From: a virus
Direction: 5' to 3' (one strand)
Virus record (IMG/VR): IMGVR_UViG_3300044796_000040
Coordinates: 1 to 38,042 of that record
Length of the DNA: 38,042 bases
Shown piece by piece: positions 1 to 7,589 of this stretch. How positions within the stretch are numbered: the stretch's first letter is position 1; each line of letters begins with the position of its first letter. The notes beneath the pieces were generated by a model. The model made no database searches and was not told where the DNA came from. It saw nothing but the letters and a program-made list of their open reading frames with translations. The position numbers and the translations under genes were made by a program.

Positions 1-140
1 TGGATTAGCTATGGTTGATTTTCCTATTACCAATACTATCGGTAATCTGTATATTCCTGGTGGTGCTCCAACATCTACTACTGTTCAAGATCCAAATAAC
101 TACGTTAATTATCTGACTGGTCAGTTTGTAGTTACTTTTC
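1..140. repeat. Left copy of the 140-bp terminal overlap (circular assembly)
   Basis: The first 140 bases match the last 140 bases (37903-38042) with only three differences, at window positions 127, 133 and 139. The open reading frame that starts at 37388 runs off the right end and continues in the same frame from base 1, so the two ends join inside one gene. This is the signature of a circular or circularly permuted assembly, not of a biological terminal repeat. All three differences fall at third codon positions and are silent. Confidence 0.9.
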
Positions 141-565
141 CTTTTGCTCCTGGAGCAGGACAATCTATTAATAGCCAGACAGTGCCTCAGCAAGTTGCTC
201 TTCCTCAAGCAATGTTATTTTTTGACGGGAACTTCGTTCTTAGACCAGTTCCAGATCAACCGTATCGTGTGCAATTTGAAGTCTATATTAGACCGACTGA
301 ATTACTCCAATCAGGACAAACTCCTGAGCTGCAAGAGTGGTGGCAGTACATTGCGTACGGCGCAGCTAAGAAGGTATTTGAAGATCGTATGGATCTAGAA
401 TCCGTACAAATGATTATGCCTGAATACAAGAAGCAAGAGAGCTTAATTTTAAGAAGAACTATTGTCCAACAAACAAGTCAGCGAACAGCAACTATATATG
501 AAAATGACTCTGGTCATTCTGGTATATTCGGTGCAGGATTCGGCCAAGGCGGCGGACAATTCTAA
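1..565 (+). CDS. Putative head-tail adaptor/virion protein, C-terminal part (gene begins at 37388)
   Basis: This is the 3' part of a gene whose first 175 codons lie at 37388-37912. The ATG at base 11 is internal (codon 176) and has no good ribosome site. Joined across the ends, the protein is 359 residues. I recognise no named family with certainty. The N-terminal half is mostly helical with a conserved-looking block around residues 40-75. The C-terminal half is beta-rich, with a Gly-rich last 15 residues. It lies between small structural genes and a fibre gene, as expected for a protein of the portal-tail junction. The gp53-like fibre gene follows after 12 bases, so they are probably co-transcribed. 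The adaptor role is inferred from position. Confidence 0.7.
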   Translation, partial: GLAMVDFPITNTIGNLYIPGGAPTSTTVQDPNNYVNYLTGQFVVTFPFAPGAGQSINSQTVPQQVALPQAMLFFDGNFVLRPVPDQPYRVQFEVYIRPTELLQSGQTPELQEWWQYIAYGAAKKVFEDRMDLESVQMIMPEYKKQESLILRRTIVQQTSQRTATIYENDSGHSGIFGAGFGQGGGQF

Positions 566-577
566 AGGAGATACGTA

Positions 578-1144
578 ATGGCATATAATCCAAATATTCC
601 TCAGGCAACTGACGAATTAGCAGATTCACAATCAGACATTCTTGCAGACTTTCAAGAGATAGAAACCTGGGTTTCAGTAAATCACTACGACTTCGCTTCT
701 CCTAATGAAGGAAAACATAAGTTCGTTACAATGCCAGAACAAACAGCATCTCCAGGAACTGCCCTTGATGAAATGGCTCTCTATACAAAAGCTGTTGCAG
801 GCATTACTCAATTGTTCTTGCAGCGCGAAAATATTGCTCCCACTGGTGCAGATATCAATCTCACAAGCTTCTCTGCTGTGCTTGCTAATGGAGGAACTAA
901 TCTTCCTTCTGGCGTAATACTTAAATGGGGACAAGGAGCAACGGTAGCAGGAGTTCAGACAGTTACATTCACTACTGCATTTCCTACTGCATTACTTTCA
1001 GTACAAGTATCTCCTGCGGTATCTGCAGGTCCCGCTACTTATATAGGAGGTATTAATGTGAGTTCATATAGTGCTACTGCATTTAGTGTTGTTAATCAGA
1101 CAGGCGGAGCACAAAATTATTGTTGGTTTGCTATAGGATATTAG
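578..1144 (+). CDS. Tail fibre/collar protein with gp53-like C-terminal domain
   Basis: A 188-residue protein starting at an ATG behind an AAGGAG ribosome site. The N-terminal ~100 residues are helical and probably attach to the tail. Residues ~108-188 follow the pattern of the gp53-like C-terminal fibre domain: an opening LPSGVILKWGQ, a V-T-F-T-T-A-F-P strand, and a closing W-F-A-I-G-Y. In known phages this beta-domain sits at the fibre tip and contacts the host surface. The protein is short, so it is likely a small collar-attached fibre rather than the main receptor-binding protein. It lies between the adaptor gene and the large tail gene, which starts 2 bases after its stop codon. Confidence 0.7.
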   Translation: MAYNPNIPQATDELADSQSDILADFQEIETWVSVNHYDFASPNEGKHKFVTMPEQTASPGTALDEMALYTKAVAGITQLFLQRENIAPTGADINLTSFSAVLANGGTNLPSGVILKWGQGATVAGVQTVTFTTAFPTALLSVQVSPAVSAGPATYIGGINVSSYSATAFSVVNQTGGAQNYCWFAIGY

Positions 1145-1145
1145 T

Positions 1146-3671
1146 ATGGCACAAATCGATCGTTTCATGATTGCACCTCTTAATACAGGATTGCAGACTG
1201 ATTTAAAACCTTGGCTTATTCCCGATGATGCATTCCAGCAGATGATAGATGCATACATCTTTCGTGGTCGTGTCAGGAAACGATTTGGTGCTTCTCCGTT
1301 GAATCTTGCAGTTCCTGCTAATATTCAACAACTCTATACACGTCTACGAATGAATCTAGGAAATACTGATAATATTACTGGTAATGCTTCTTATACGGTT
1401 CCAGGAACGGTATACGCGGTAGGGCAAATGTTCTCTGTGGGACCAGGAACAGATATATTTACAGTCGTTAACCCGGGAACTCCGGCTGCTATGCTCACAA
1501 CTGGTGCTGGAACGGGTACTTATAATACATCCACAGGCGCCGTAGTTATTACAGGCGCTACTCCTGGTACTCCTGTTTATTTCTATCCTTCTACTCCAGT
1601 AATGGGATTCGGTACCTACGAACAAGATAATCTCAATAATGAACCTCTATTTGCCTATGATACGCAGTTTGCTTATCAATATATGTATAATCAAGCTACT
1701 CCAGGATGGGAATGGTTATTCGGAGCTGCAGAGGTAGGAGCAAACCAATGGTCTTCCCAAGATTACCAGTTTATGTGGACATCTACATACCGTGGTTTAT
1801 CCAACGCTGATTACTATGTTTTTGCTACAAACTATAATTATCCTCTTAATGCAATGAATACTGATTATGATTATCTCAGATATTATGATGGAACATTCTG
1901 GAACTACCTATATCCAGCCATAAATGGCCTACAGCGTATGCTTACCTGTAGAATGATACTTCCATTCAAGGATCGATTAATTGCTCTCAATGTAGTGGAA
2001 TGGGAAGACGGAAGCGATATTGGAACTAGTAGTGCGGGAACTGGTAACTTTAGTGGAAATATTGCAGGATATGTTTATAAGCCGGGCCAGTTATTTATTA
2101 TTGGAACCACCGTATTTTCTATTGTGAGTGACACTCCTGGTGCTCAAGCTATGGATGTTGAAACAGTCAATATCAATGGCAATAAAGCTACTGGAACTTT
2201 CGATGTAACTACCGGCAATGTAGTGATTACAGGAAACAATACCAATCCTAATCTTCCAGTATATTGGCTTCCTAATAGTATCCCTACGTATCTCGATTCA
2301 GAAGTGTATGTGAACCGCGTTAGATTCTCGCAAAACGGAGCTCCGGTTACTTCCAATGCATGGCTTGAAACATTAGCCGGAAGAGGCGGACGTCTTGATG
2401 CTCCAACTAAAGAACAGATTATAACTTCGGAATTCATCAAAGATAGACTCATTGTATATTTTGAGAAGAGTACTTGGGAATTAGTGTATACCGGTAATGA
2501 AATCCTTCCTTTTAGATGGCAGCAGATTAATACTGAGCTTGGTGCAGAGTCAACATTCTCATCTGTTCCCTTTGATAAGGTTGTTCTAGCAATAGGTGAC
2601 GTCGGTATTCATGCGTGTAATGGTGCGAATGTAGAACGTATCGATAATAAAATACCCGATAATGTATTCGCTCTTTCCAATAATAATAATGGAGTAGAAA
2701 GAATATGGGGCATACGGGACTTCTATGTTGAACAAGTCTATTGGGCTATACCTACTATACAAGCTCTTAAATTCCCCAATAGAGTTCTTGTATACAACTA
2801 TAAATCTGGAACTTGGGCATATAATGTCGATTCATTTACTGCTTTTGGTAATTATGATAATCAACCGAATGCTACTTGGGCAAATTACCCAATTGCATGG
2901 GATGATTCTGTAGAGACATGGCAAAGTGGAACACTTTATTCTAATGTCAGGCAAATAGTAGCAGGCAATCAAGAAGGTTTCACCTGTGTAATTCAGCCTG
3001 ATTTATCTATTAACTCTATGATGTTACAGGTTACTAATATTACTTATTCTGGTGATATCGTAACCGTCGTAGCAATCAATCATAATCTATCTACTGAAGA
3101 TACAGGTATTAATCCTATAGACTATATAATGATTGATTATGCAGATGGTATAACTGGAATCAATGGAATCATTGTGCCAGTATATCAGATTGTTACTGAT
3201 AACTCCTTTAAGATCAAACTTTCTGGCGTATCCGGAGCATATACTGGTGGCGGTGTTATTATTCGCGTATCGAATATATCTATAACGTCAAAGCAATATA
3301 ACTTTTATGTAGAAGATGGTGTTAACTCATTCATCAATAAGGTAGATTTCCAAGTTCAAAAGACTCCATCAGGCGCGATAACCGTAGATTATTCTGTATC
3401 TTCTTCTACAGAAACGCAACTCTATCAAGGTGGATCTACTGGAGCTTTATTGGGCAACGGTGTATTGGATACCGGTCCTTATGCATTGGTTCCTTTAGAG
3501 AATTCTCAAGAACGACTTTGGCATCCGATATATCCACAGGCAGAAGGTGAATTCATTCAGTTAACGATGTATTATACCGATGCTCAGATGAGAAATCCGG
3601 CGATATCACTGGTAGATTTCCAGCTTCATGCGATGATTTTCTATACTTCCAGAACTGGAAGACTCCAATAA
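1146..3671 (+). CDS. Large tail protein (tail nozzle/tubular-B-like candidate)
   Basis: An 841-residue protein. The ATG is only two bases after the preceding stop and is preceded by GGA. The N-terminus has a conserved-looking block, W-L-I-P-D-D-A-F then R-G-R-V-R-K-R-F-G, around residues 23-50. Two related inserted beta-domains occur near residues 75-150 and 295-385, both with a T-G-A-V-V-I-T-G or T-G-N-V-V-I-T-G strand followed by P-V-Y. Near residues 625-720 there is a third domain resembling the FCCH-type fold (Asn-His-Asn-Leu, then D-N-S-F-K-I). Size and position next to the adaptor gene match the T7-type tubular B or nozzle proteins of short tails, but I cannot show homology. A leftward terminator and a reversed gene follow. 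Confidence 0.6.
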   Translation: MAQIDRFMIAPLNTGLQTDLKPWLIPDDAFQQMIDAYIFRGRVRKRFGASPLNLAVPANIQQLYTRLRMNLGNTDNITGNASYTVPGTVYAVGQMFSVGPGTDIFTVVNPGTPAAMLTTGAGTGTYNTSTGAVVITGATPGTPVYFYPSTPVMGFGTYEQDNLNNEPLFAYDTQFAYQYMYNQATPGWEWLFGAAEVGANQWSSQDYQFMWTSTYRGLSNADYYVFATNYNYPLNAMNTDYDYLRYYDGTFWNYLYPAINGLQRMLTCRMILPFKDRLIALNVVEWEDGSDIGTSSAGTGNFSGNIAGYVYKPGQLFIIGTTVFSIVSDTPGAQAMDVETVNINGNKATGTFDVTTGNVVITGNNTNPNLPVYWLPNSIPTYLDSEVYVNRVRFSQNGAPVTSNAWLETLAGRGGRLDAPTKEQIITSEFIKDRLIVYFEKSTWELVYTGNEILPFRWQQINTELGAESTFSSVPFDKVVLAIGDVGIHACNGANVERIDNKIPDNVFALSNNNNGVERIWGIRDFYVEQVYWAIPTIQALKFPNRVLVYNYKSGTWAYNVDSFTAFGNYDNQPNATWANYPIAWDDSVETWQSGTLYSNVRQIVAGNQEGFTCVIQPDLSINSMMLQVTNITYSGDIVTVVAINHNLSTEDTGINPIDYIMIDYADGITGINGIIVPVYQIVTDNSFKIKLSGVSGAYTGGGVIIRVSNISITSKQYNFYVEDGVNSFINKVDFQVQKTPSGAITVDYSVSSSTETQLYQGGSTGALLGNGVLDTGPYALVPLENSQERLWHPIYPQAEGEFIQLTMYYTDAQMRNPAISLVDFQLHAMIFYTSRTGRLQ

Positions 3672-3678
3672 AAAGAAC

Positions 3679-3705
3679 GGTGAGATGCAGTATTCACATC
3701 CCACC
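3679..3705 (-). terminator. Hairpin terminator for the leftward gene 3745-4299
   Basis: GGTGAGATG (3679-3687) pairs with CATCCCACC (3697-3705) with one A-C mismatch and a 9-nt loop. On the minus strand the hairpin is followed by GTTCTTTTTATT, a U-rich tail. It therefore suits termination of the leftward gene. On the plus strand it lacks a U-tract, though it also lies just past the 841-residue gene. Confidence 0.55.
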
Positions 3706-3744
3706 GCCCTAAAAAAGGAGAGTAATCTCATTGCTACTGTAGCA

Positions 3745-4299
3745 CTAAGATTTGATGTACTCAAGTACCACGTAACAAAGTGTATAAGAACTATAATCTA
3801 TAGCAGTAGTGATATTCACATTCAAAGTATCAGCATTAAGAGTTATATTCTGATTCAAAGTTGAGCTGGCATAAGGCAATGGTATAAAACTAGTAGCACC
3901 AGTATTAGTCGCAGTAGCGTAAATGCGAGTGAATGAGTAGTTATTATTGATATTGATGTTGTGAGGTATGCTAGTAGTACCAGCGTTAGGAAGAATGCCA
4001 AAGTTAACCACCGTTCGAAATACCTGTCGGTACAACGGATTGCTTAATGGATTTTGTACCTCATTAGGATTGGGAAAATATAACTGACTGTTTAAGAATT
4101 CTTCTATGGAATAGTATCCAGTGTCTTTTAAGTTTAACGCTAGTGCTATGTTATTGATATTCTGATACAAGCGAACTAGCAATTCTTTAAAATCTTCTGA
4201 GTTAACATTAACCGAATATAATTGGCTTGTATCCCACACATTCGTGGTTGGAACGAACATCCCAGGATTAGCCTGATAATTGTAACTCGAATCTTGCAT
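3745..4299 (-). CDS. Structural-type protein encoded against the late genes
   Basis: About 184 residues on the minus strand. I choose the ATG at 4299 because AAGGG lies six bases upstream; the overlapping GTG at 4302 is too close to that site. The N-terminal part contains L-Y-Q-N-I-N-N-I-A-L-A-L-N and G-Y-Y-S-I-E-E-F, a helical block I associate with small phage virion or tail proteins. The C-terminal half is a beta-rich domain (residues ~105-184) with repeated Thr/Asn strands. No enzyme motif is visible. Its orientation is opposite to every neighbouring structural gene, with its own terminator on the left and a promoter candidate on the right. Function unknown; a minor virion protein is my best guess. 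Confidence 0.65.
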   Translation of the reverse strand: MQDSSYNYQANPGMFVPTTNVWDTSQLYSVNVNSEDFKELLVRLYQNINNIALALNLKDTGYYSIEEFLNSQLYFPNPNEVQNPLSNPLYRQVFRTVVNFGILPNAGTTSIPHNININNNYSFTRIYATATNTGATSFIPLPYASSTLNQNITLNADTLNVNITTAIDYSSYTLCYVVLEYIKS

Positions 4300-4334
4300 C
4301 ACTTACCCTTTCTCTTTTTTAGTAAATATACTAT

Positions 4335-4362
4335 ATCATAGTAGGTGTACATAACTTTGTAA
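4335..4362 (-). promoter_or_regulatory. Possible sigma-70-like promoter for the leftward 184-residue gene
   Basis: On the minus strand TTACAA (4362-4357), a 16-bp spacer and TATGAT (4340-4335) form a moderate -35/-10 pair about 36 bases upstream of the start at 4299. The surrounding intergenic stretch is AT-rich, so chance matches are likely. Confidence 0.35.
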
Positions 4363-4382
4363 CGATAAAATTTGGAGATAGT

Positions 4383-5111
4383 ATGGCTAAAAAGAGTAAT
4401 TATCAACCACCACAACCAAAGCCACCAAAAGATCCAAGAAAAGCATCAATTTGGCAATGGCTTCTTTCACCAGCCGGTGCTGCATTACATAATGCTACTC
4501 TTCCACCAATGAATCCTGCGGGTGCTAATGGCATTCCAGGTGGAGCTCCTGGATGGGGACCTCCTGCTGGTGGTGGCGGAACTCCTGGCGCTGGTGGACC
4601 CGGAATGACAAATGTAAATGGTATTGGTGTTCCTTCTAATATTGCTGATCGTAGTAGTTTCCAAAATACAGCATTTGGCACTCCTGCACATGCATCACAA
4701 ATTCCTGCATATGTTCCTGAACAAGGCCAAGGATTCCAAACTCTTTTGCGGATGGCGCTTCAAGGATTAGGCAGTACCCAAGGAGGTTTTGCTCCAATAG
4801 CGCAGCAAGCCAGACAGCAATTTGGTGAACAAACTATTCCTTCTATTGCTGAACGATTCACTTCTATGGGCGGTGGTGGCGGAAGATCAAGTGCATTCGG
4901 TCAGCAGCTCGGCGCATCAGCAGCTAATTTAGAAACTGGTCTAGCAGCCTCTGAGGGACAATATAATCAGCAACAACAGAAAATATGGGCTATTCTAGCA
5001 CAATTAGGACTTACTCCTCAGTTTGAAAGCCAATATAATGCACGACAACCAGGTCTTATTGAAGGTGGAGCTAAAGCAGCAGCGCAATCTCTTCCATACT
5101 TATTTTTCTAG
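4383..5111 (+). CDS. Gly/Pro-rich internal virion (ejection) protein candidate
   Basis: A 242-residue protein with the ribosome site GGAG seven bases before ATG. Residues 8-22 are Pro/Lys-rich, and residues ~40-75 are very rich in Gly and Pro. The region ~145-190 has a helix with T-I-P-S-I-A-E-R-F-T-S-M followed by five glycines, a pattern common in small internal proteins encoded beside phage tail genes. The C-terminal third is Ala/Gln-rich and helical. It lies directly before the 441-residue protein with a glycine-zipper C-terminus, 14 bases apart. Together they resemble the P22-type pair or trio of ejection proteins. The role is inferred from composition and position. Confidence 0.55.
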   Translation: MAKKSNYQPPQPKPPKDPRKASIWQWLLSPAGAALHNATLPPMNPAGANGIPGGAPGWGPPAGGGGTPGAGGPGMTNVNGIGVPSNIADRSSFQNTAFGTPAHASQIPAYVPEQGQGFQTLLRMALQGLGSTQGGFAPIAQQARQQFGEQTIPSIAERFTSMGGGGGRSSAFGQQLGASAANLETGLAASEGQYNQQQQKIWAILAQLGLTPQFESQYNARQPGLIEGGAKAAAQSLPYLFF

Positions 5112-5125
5112 GATAAAGGATTACT

Positions 5126-6451
5126 ATGGCACAAATTATTAATGATCCTAGCCTTGGCGCTAGCCTTGGTGAATCATTCGGTACTGGATTAACGAATACT
5201 CTTAATCTTCTAGCTCAGCATAAAATAGAAGAATTAATGTACCAAAAAGGTATAAAACGAGCAGCTAAAGGATTCGAGCCATTATTTGGTAAGAAAGCTT
5301 CTGAGACGTTTGCTTCGTGGAGTCCTGATTTGCAAAAAGCAGCTCTTCAGAATCCAGGACTGATACAATTATTACTTGGCGGAGAATCAGAAGGAGAAGA
5401 GCAACAAGCTCAACCCCAACAATCGCCAATGATGTCTAGCTTGCAGAATATTCAAGGTCCAAACCAAGTTCAAGGACCTACTCCTCAACAGCAACAATTT
5501 CTGCATTCTCTTGCTAATCCTGAACTGTCTCCTAGATCGCAAAATCCTATATTTGGTCAACAACATCAGGCGCAGCAATTGCCTCAGCAACCAATTGCTC
5601 AACAACAAGTTCAGGCTGAACCTAATGTTGTCGGACAAGGACCAAAAGAAACTGCAATAGAAAAGAAAGCAAGATTGATAGCTGATGCATTTAAATCTAC
5701 AGAACAGCGTAAGTTAGAATCCGAAGAAAGACGTTCCGCTTTTAAAGAAACTAAAGAAGAACGTCAAAAGATCCTAGAAGAAGGAAGATCCGCTAAGGAA
5801 ACTCTTCGCGATCTTGATCGTATGGAAGAACTAAATAAAGAAGGAAAACTTGATACTCCTGGATATACAGAATTTCTTAAGAGATCTGGATTAGATATTC
5901 CCGCTCTAATGAATCCTGAAAGCCAAGAATTCCAAAAAATTGCTCAAAACTTTCTTCGCGATGCGAAGACGTATTTCGGTGGAAAAGTTTCTAATTTTGA
6001 AGTTGAGCAATTTTTAAAGACAATTCCATCATTATCTCAAAGCCCTGAAGGTCGTCAACGCGTAATAGCAGGTCTCAAGAATATAGCTAATGCTAAAAAA
6101 GCTTATGCGGATACTTACTTAGAAATATTCAACGAATCCAAAGGAGTTCCTCCCTTAGATGTTAATGAACAGATTTATGAAAGAGTTGATAAGAGACTTG
6201 ATAAATTGTCAGAAAAATTTAGACAGGATTTATCTAAAGAAGTACCTAAAGGACAACATAAATTAATTACAGCTCTTCAGGCTGGAGCTGGATCAGCAGC
6301 TAAGATTGCGGCCCCTGCAATCGCCGGAGCTGCATTGGGATCAATAATACCAGGTGTCGGAACTGCCGCAGGTGGTGCAGCGGGTGGGCTCTATGGGCTT
6401 ACTTCTCCATTTATTAGCAGATTTCTTAATTCCATGGGCCAGGAAGGTTAA
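5126..6451 (+). CDS. Ejection/pilot protein candidate with glycine-zipper C-terminus
   Basis: A 441-residue protein. Residues ~90-170 are a Gln-rich low-complexity stretch. Residues ~180-250 are strongly charged and predicted coiled coil (repeated K-E-E-R and E-E-R patterns). The last ~60 residues are Ala/Gly-rich, containing A-G-A-A-L-G-S-I-I-P-G-V-G-T-A-A-G-G-A, a classic glycine zipper able to insert in membranes. This architecture is typical of proteins ejected from the capsid to form a DNA channel. The last 111 bases overlap, tail to tail, a minus-strand membrane-protein gene. The ejection role is inference. Confidence 0.55.
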   Translation: MAQIINDPSLGASLGESFGTGLTNTLNLLAQHKIEELMYQKGIKRAAKGFEPLFGKKASETFASWSPDLQKAALQNPGLIQLLLGGESEGEEQQAQPQQSPMMSSLQNIQGPNQVQGPTPQQQQFLHSLANPELSPRSQNPIFGQQHQAQQLPQQPIAQQQVQAEPNVVGQGPKETAIEKKARLIADAFKSTEQRKLESEERRSAFKETKEERQKILEEGRSAKETLRDLDRMEELNKEGKLDTPGYTEFLKRSGLDIPALMNPESQEFQKIAQNFLRDAKTYFGGKVSNFEVEQFLKTIPSLSQSPEGRQRVIAGLKNIANAKKAYADTYLEIFNESKGVPPLDVNEQIYERVDKRLDKLSEKFRQDLSKEVPKGQHKLITALQAGAGSAAKIAAPAIAGAALGSIIPGVGTAAGGAAGGLYGLTSPFISRFLNSMGQEG

Positions 6452-6613
6452 TAATTTATATATAAAACCTATAATAATAACTATTAAAGTTACAGGGCTA
6501 TGTTGTCCAATATGACGCATAGTCCTTCCCATCCAATATCCTGCATAAAATAATGTTCCCCATATCAAAACAGGCATTATCAAAATGCATATAATCATAA
6601 TCGAATCGTTCAT
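6341..6613 (-). CDS. Small membrane protein, last gene of a leftward cassette
   Basis: A 90-residue protein with a strong ribosome site, AGGAGGG, five bases before ATG. Residues ~4-25 and ~40-60 are two hydrophobic segments joined by a short polar loop, so it is probably a two-span inner-membrane protein. The C-terminal tail is basic and carries C-T-T-C-G near the end. The final 111 bases lie opposite the 3' end of the 441-residue gene. It is downstream of the ribbon-helix-helix and HNH genes on the same strand and probably shares their promoter. A holin is possible from topology, but there is no endolysin nearby. Function unknown. Confidence 0.6.
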   Translation of the reverse strand: MNDSIMIICILIMPVLIWGTLFYAGYWMGRTMRHIGQHSPVTLIVIIIGFIYKLLTFLAHGIKKSANKWRSKPIEPTRCTTCGSSDTWYY

Positions 6614-6644
6614 AATTCCCTCCTAGGAATGTTATTCAGTCTTT

Positions 6645-7322
6645 TTATCTTTTACTCTTGATTTGCTCTTTAGTTCTTCCAGTCATGTATCGATGTCTGC
6701 ATGAAGGTGAGCAGTATTTTGAGTTCTCATGTCTATATGGCTTTGTCCTATATTCTTTTTTGCATTCCAAGCATGTTTTTAGTTTTATCTCTTTTTTTGG
6801 AATGTAAAATTCTATATTTTTACGAACATGTTTATTCATCATATGATAAATAATATAACGAGATACATTCAATTCTTTTGCTATTTCTGTCGGTGTTTTA
6901 CCTGATGTAAACATTTTAGCTATTTCAATAGCCTGCGCATCGCTTATTTTTGATCTTGGATTATTCTCTCCGCTTAGTTTTCTATCCCTATTCTTTTTCA
7001 TTTTATCATCACTATTATCCTGATCAGTTCCTAACCATAGATGTTGAATTTTGACACAGTTTCTTACGTCACAATGATGTAAAACATGAAGTCCATCAGG
7101 TATCGGTCCATTATTTATAAACCATGAAAATCTATGAGCTATAATTTCATTATGATTATGAAAATGACCATAGCCCTTCTTGCCTAAACTTCCTGTAAAT
7201 AATAGGCATTCTTCTTTTTCAATGAGAAGGTTAAGGAATCTTTGTTTATAATATTCAAGATCCTTCTTCTGGTTCTGAGGTCGCATTTTCCATTCTTTGT
7301 TTTCAATTTTCATTTCATTCAT
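6645..7322 (-). CDS. Free-standing HNH homing endonuclease with HTH tail
   Basis: 225 residues. The HNH core lies around residues 65-110, with H-R-F-S-W, then H-V-L-H-H-C-D, N-C and H-L-W-L-G-T as the metal and catalytic pattern. Residues ~120-165 form a helix-turn-helix (D-A-Q-A-I-E-I-A-K, then T-E-I-A-K-E-L-N-V-S) that would bind the target DNA. The last 40 residues hold C-L-E-C-K and Y-C-S-P-S-C, a zinc finger. The start overlaps the end of the ribbon-helix-helix gene by eight bases, so translation is likely coupled. A gene like this nicks or cuts phage genomes lacking it. Its insertion between late genes on the opposite strand marks it as mobile. Confidence 0.85.
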   Translation of the reverse strand: MNEMKIENKEWKMRPQNQKKDLEYYKQRFLNLLIEKEECLLFTGSLGKKGYGHFHNHNEIIAHRFSWFINNGPIPDGLHVLHHCDVRNCVKIQHLWLGTDQDNSDDKMKKNRDRKLSGENNPRSKISDAQAIEIAKMFTSGKTPTEIAKELNVSRYIIYHMMNKHVRKNIEFYIPKKEIKLKTCLECKKEYRTKPYRHENSKYCSPSCRHRYMTGRTKEQIKSKR

Positions 7323-7467
7323 ATTGGCTATCTTTTTTTATCTGTTCTGCCACGGCTCTCAAAATATAAGCTTTCATACTTATACCTTTAAAAGCAGCTC
7401 TTGCTTTTATTTCTGCATGCATAGCTATATCGCTGTCTAACAATATTCTCTTTAATTTTTGTTTCAC
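7315..7467 (-). CDS. Ribbon-helix-helix DNA-binding protein (likely autorepressor)
   Basis: A 50-residue protein starting at GTG (7467) behind TAGGAG. It has the Arc/CopG layout: a short beta-strand K-R-I-L-L-D at the N-terminus, helix A (M-H-A-E-I-K-A-R-A-A), a G-I-S turn, and helix B (M-K-A-Y-I-L-R-A-V-A). Such proteins dimerise and read palindromic operators with the paired strand. Directly upstream are repeated ATGTACAT palindromes overlapping the -10 of a strong promoter, so self-repression is likely. It heads a three-gene leftward cassette with an HNH nuclease and a membrane protein. Confidence 0.8.
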   Translation of the reverse strand: MKQKLKRILLDSDIAMHAEIKARAAFKGISMKAYILRAVAEQIKKDSQYE

Positions 7468-7487
7468 TATTTCTCCTAGAAGTATAC

Positions 7488-7521
7488 ATGTACATTATAC
7501 CACAATGTACATTGATTTCAA
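7488..7521 (-). promoter_or_regulatory. Promoter and operator of the leftward RHH-HNH cassette
   Basis: On the minus strand TTGAAA (7521-7516), a 16-bp spacer and a perfect TATAAT (7499-7494) lie about 25 bases before the GTG. The palindrome ATGTACAT occurs twice, at 7488-7495 and 7505-7512, centres 17 bp apart. They are also arms of an inverted repeat, TGTACATT-N7-AATGTACA (7489-7511). One copy touches the -10 and the other fills the spacer, so a bound repressor would block polymerase. Confidence 0.75.
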
Positions 7522-7589
7522 GTATAGATTGCTATTTCTGTTAAGGTGCTCGAGAATAAATAAAATTAATAATTTAATAGGAGAATAAA

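Noticed and set aside
1-140. Terminal direct repeats or attachment sites at the window ends
   Set aside because: The repeat lies inside one gene that reads through the join, and no integrase is present. Assembly overlap of a circular molecule is simpler.
4403-4691. Two overlapping minus-strand frames opposite the Gly/Pro-rich gene
   Set aside because: They mirror the Gly/Pro codon bias of the plus-strand gene and have no ribosome sites.
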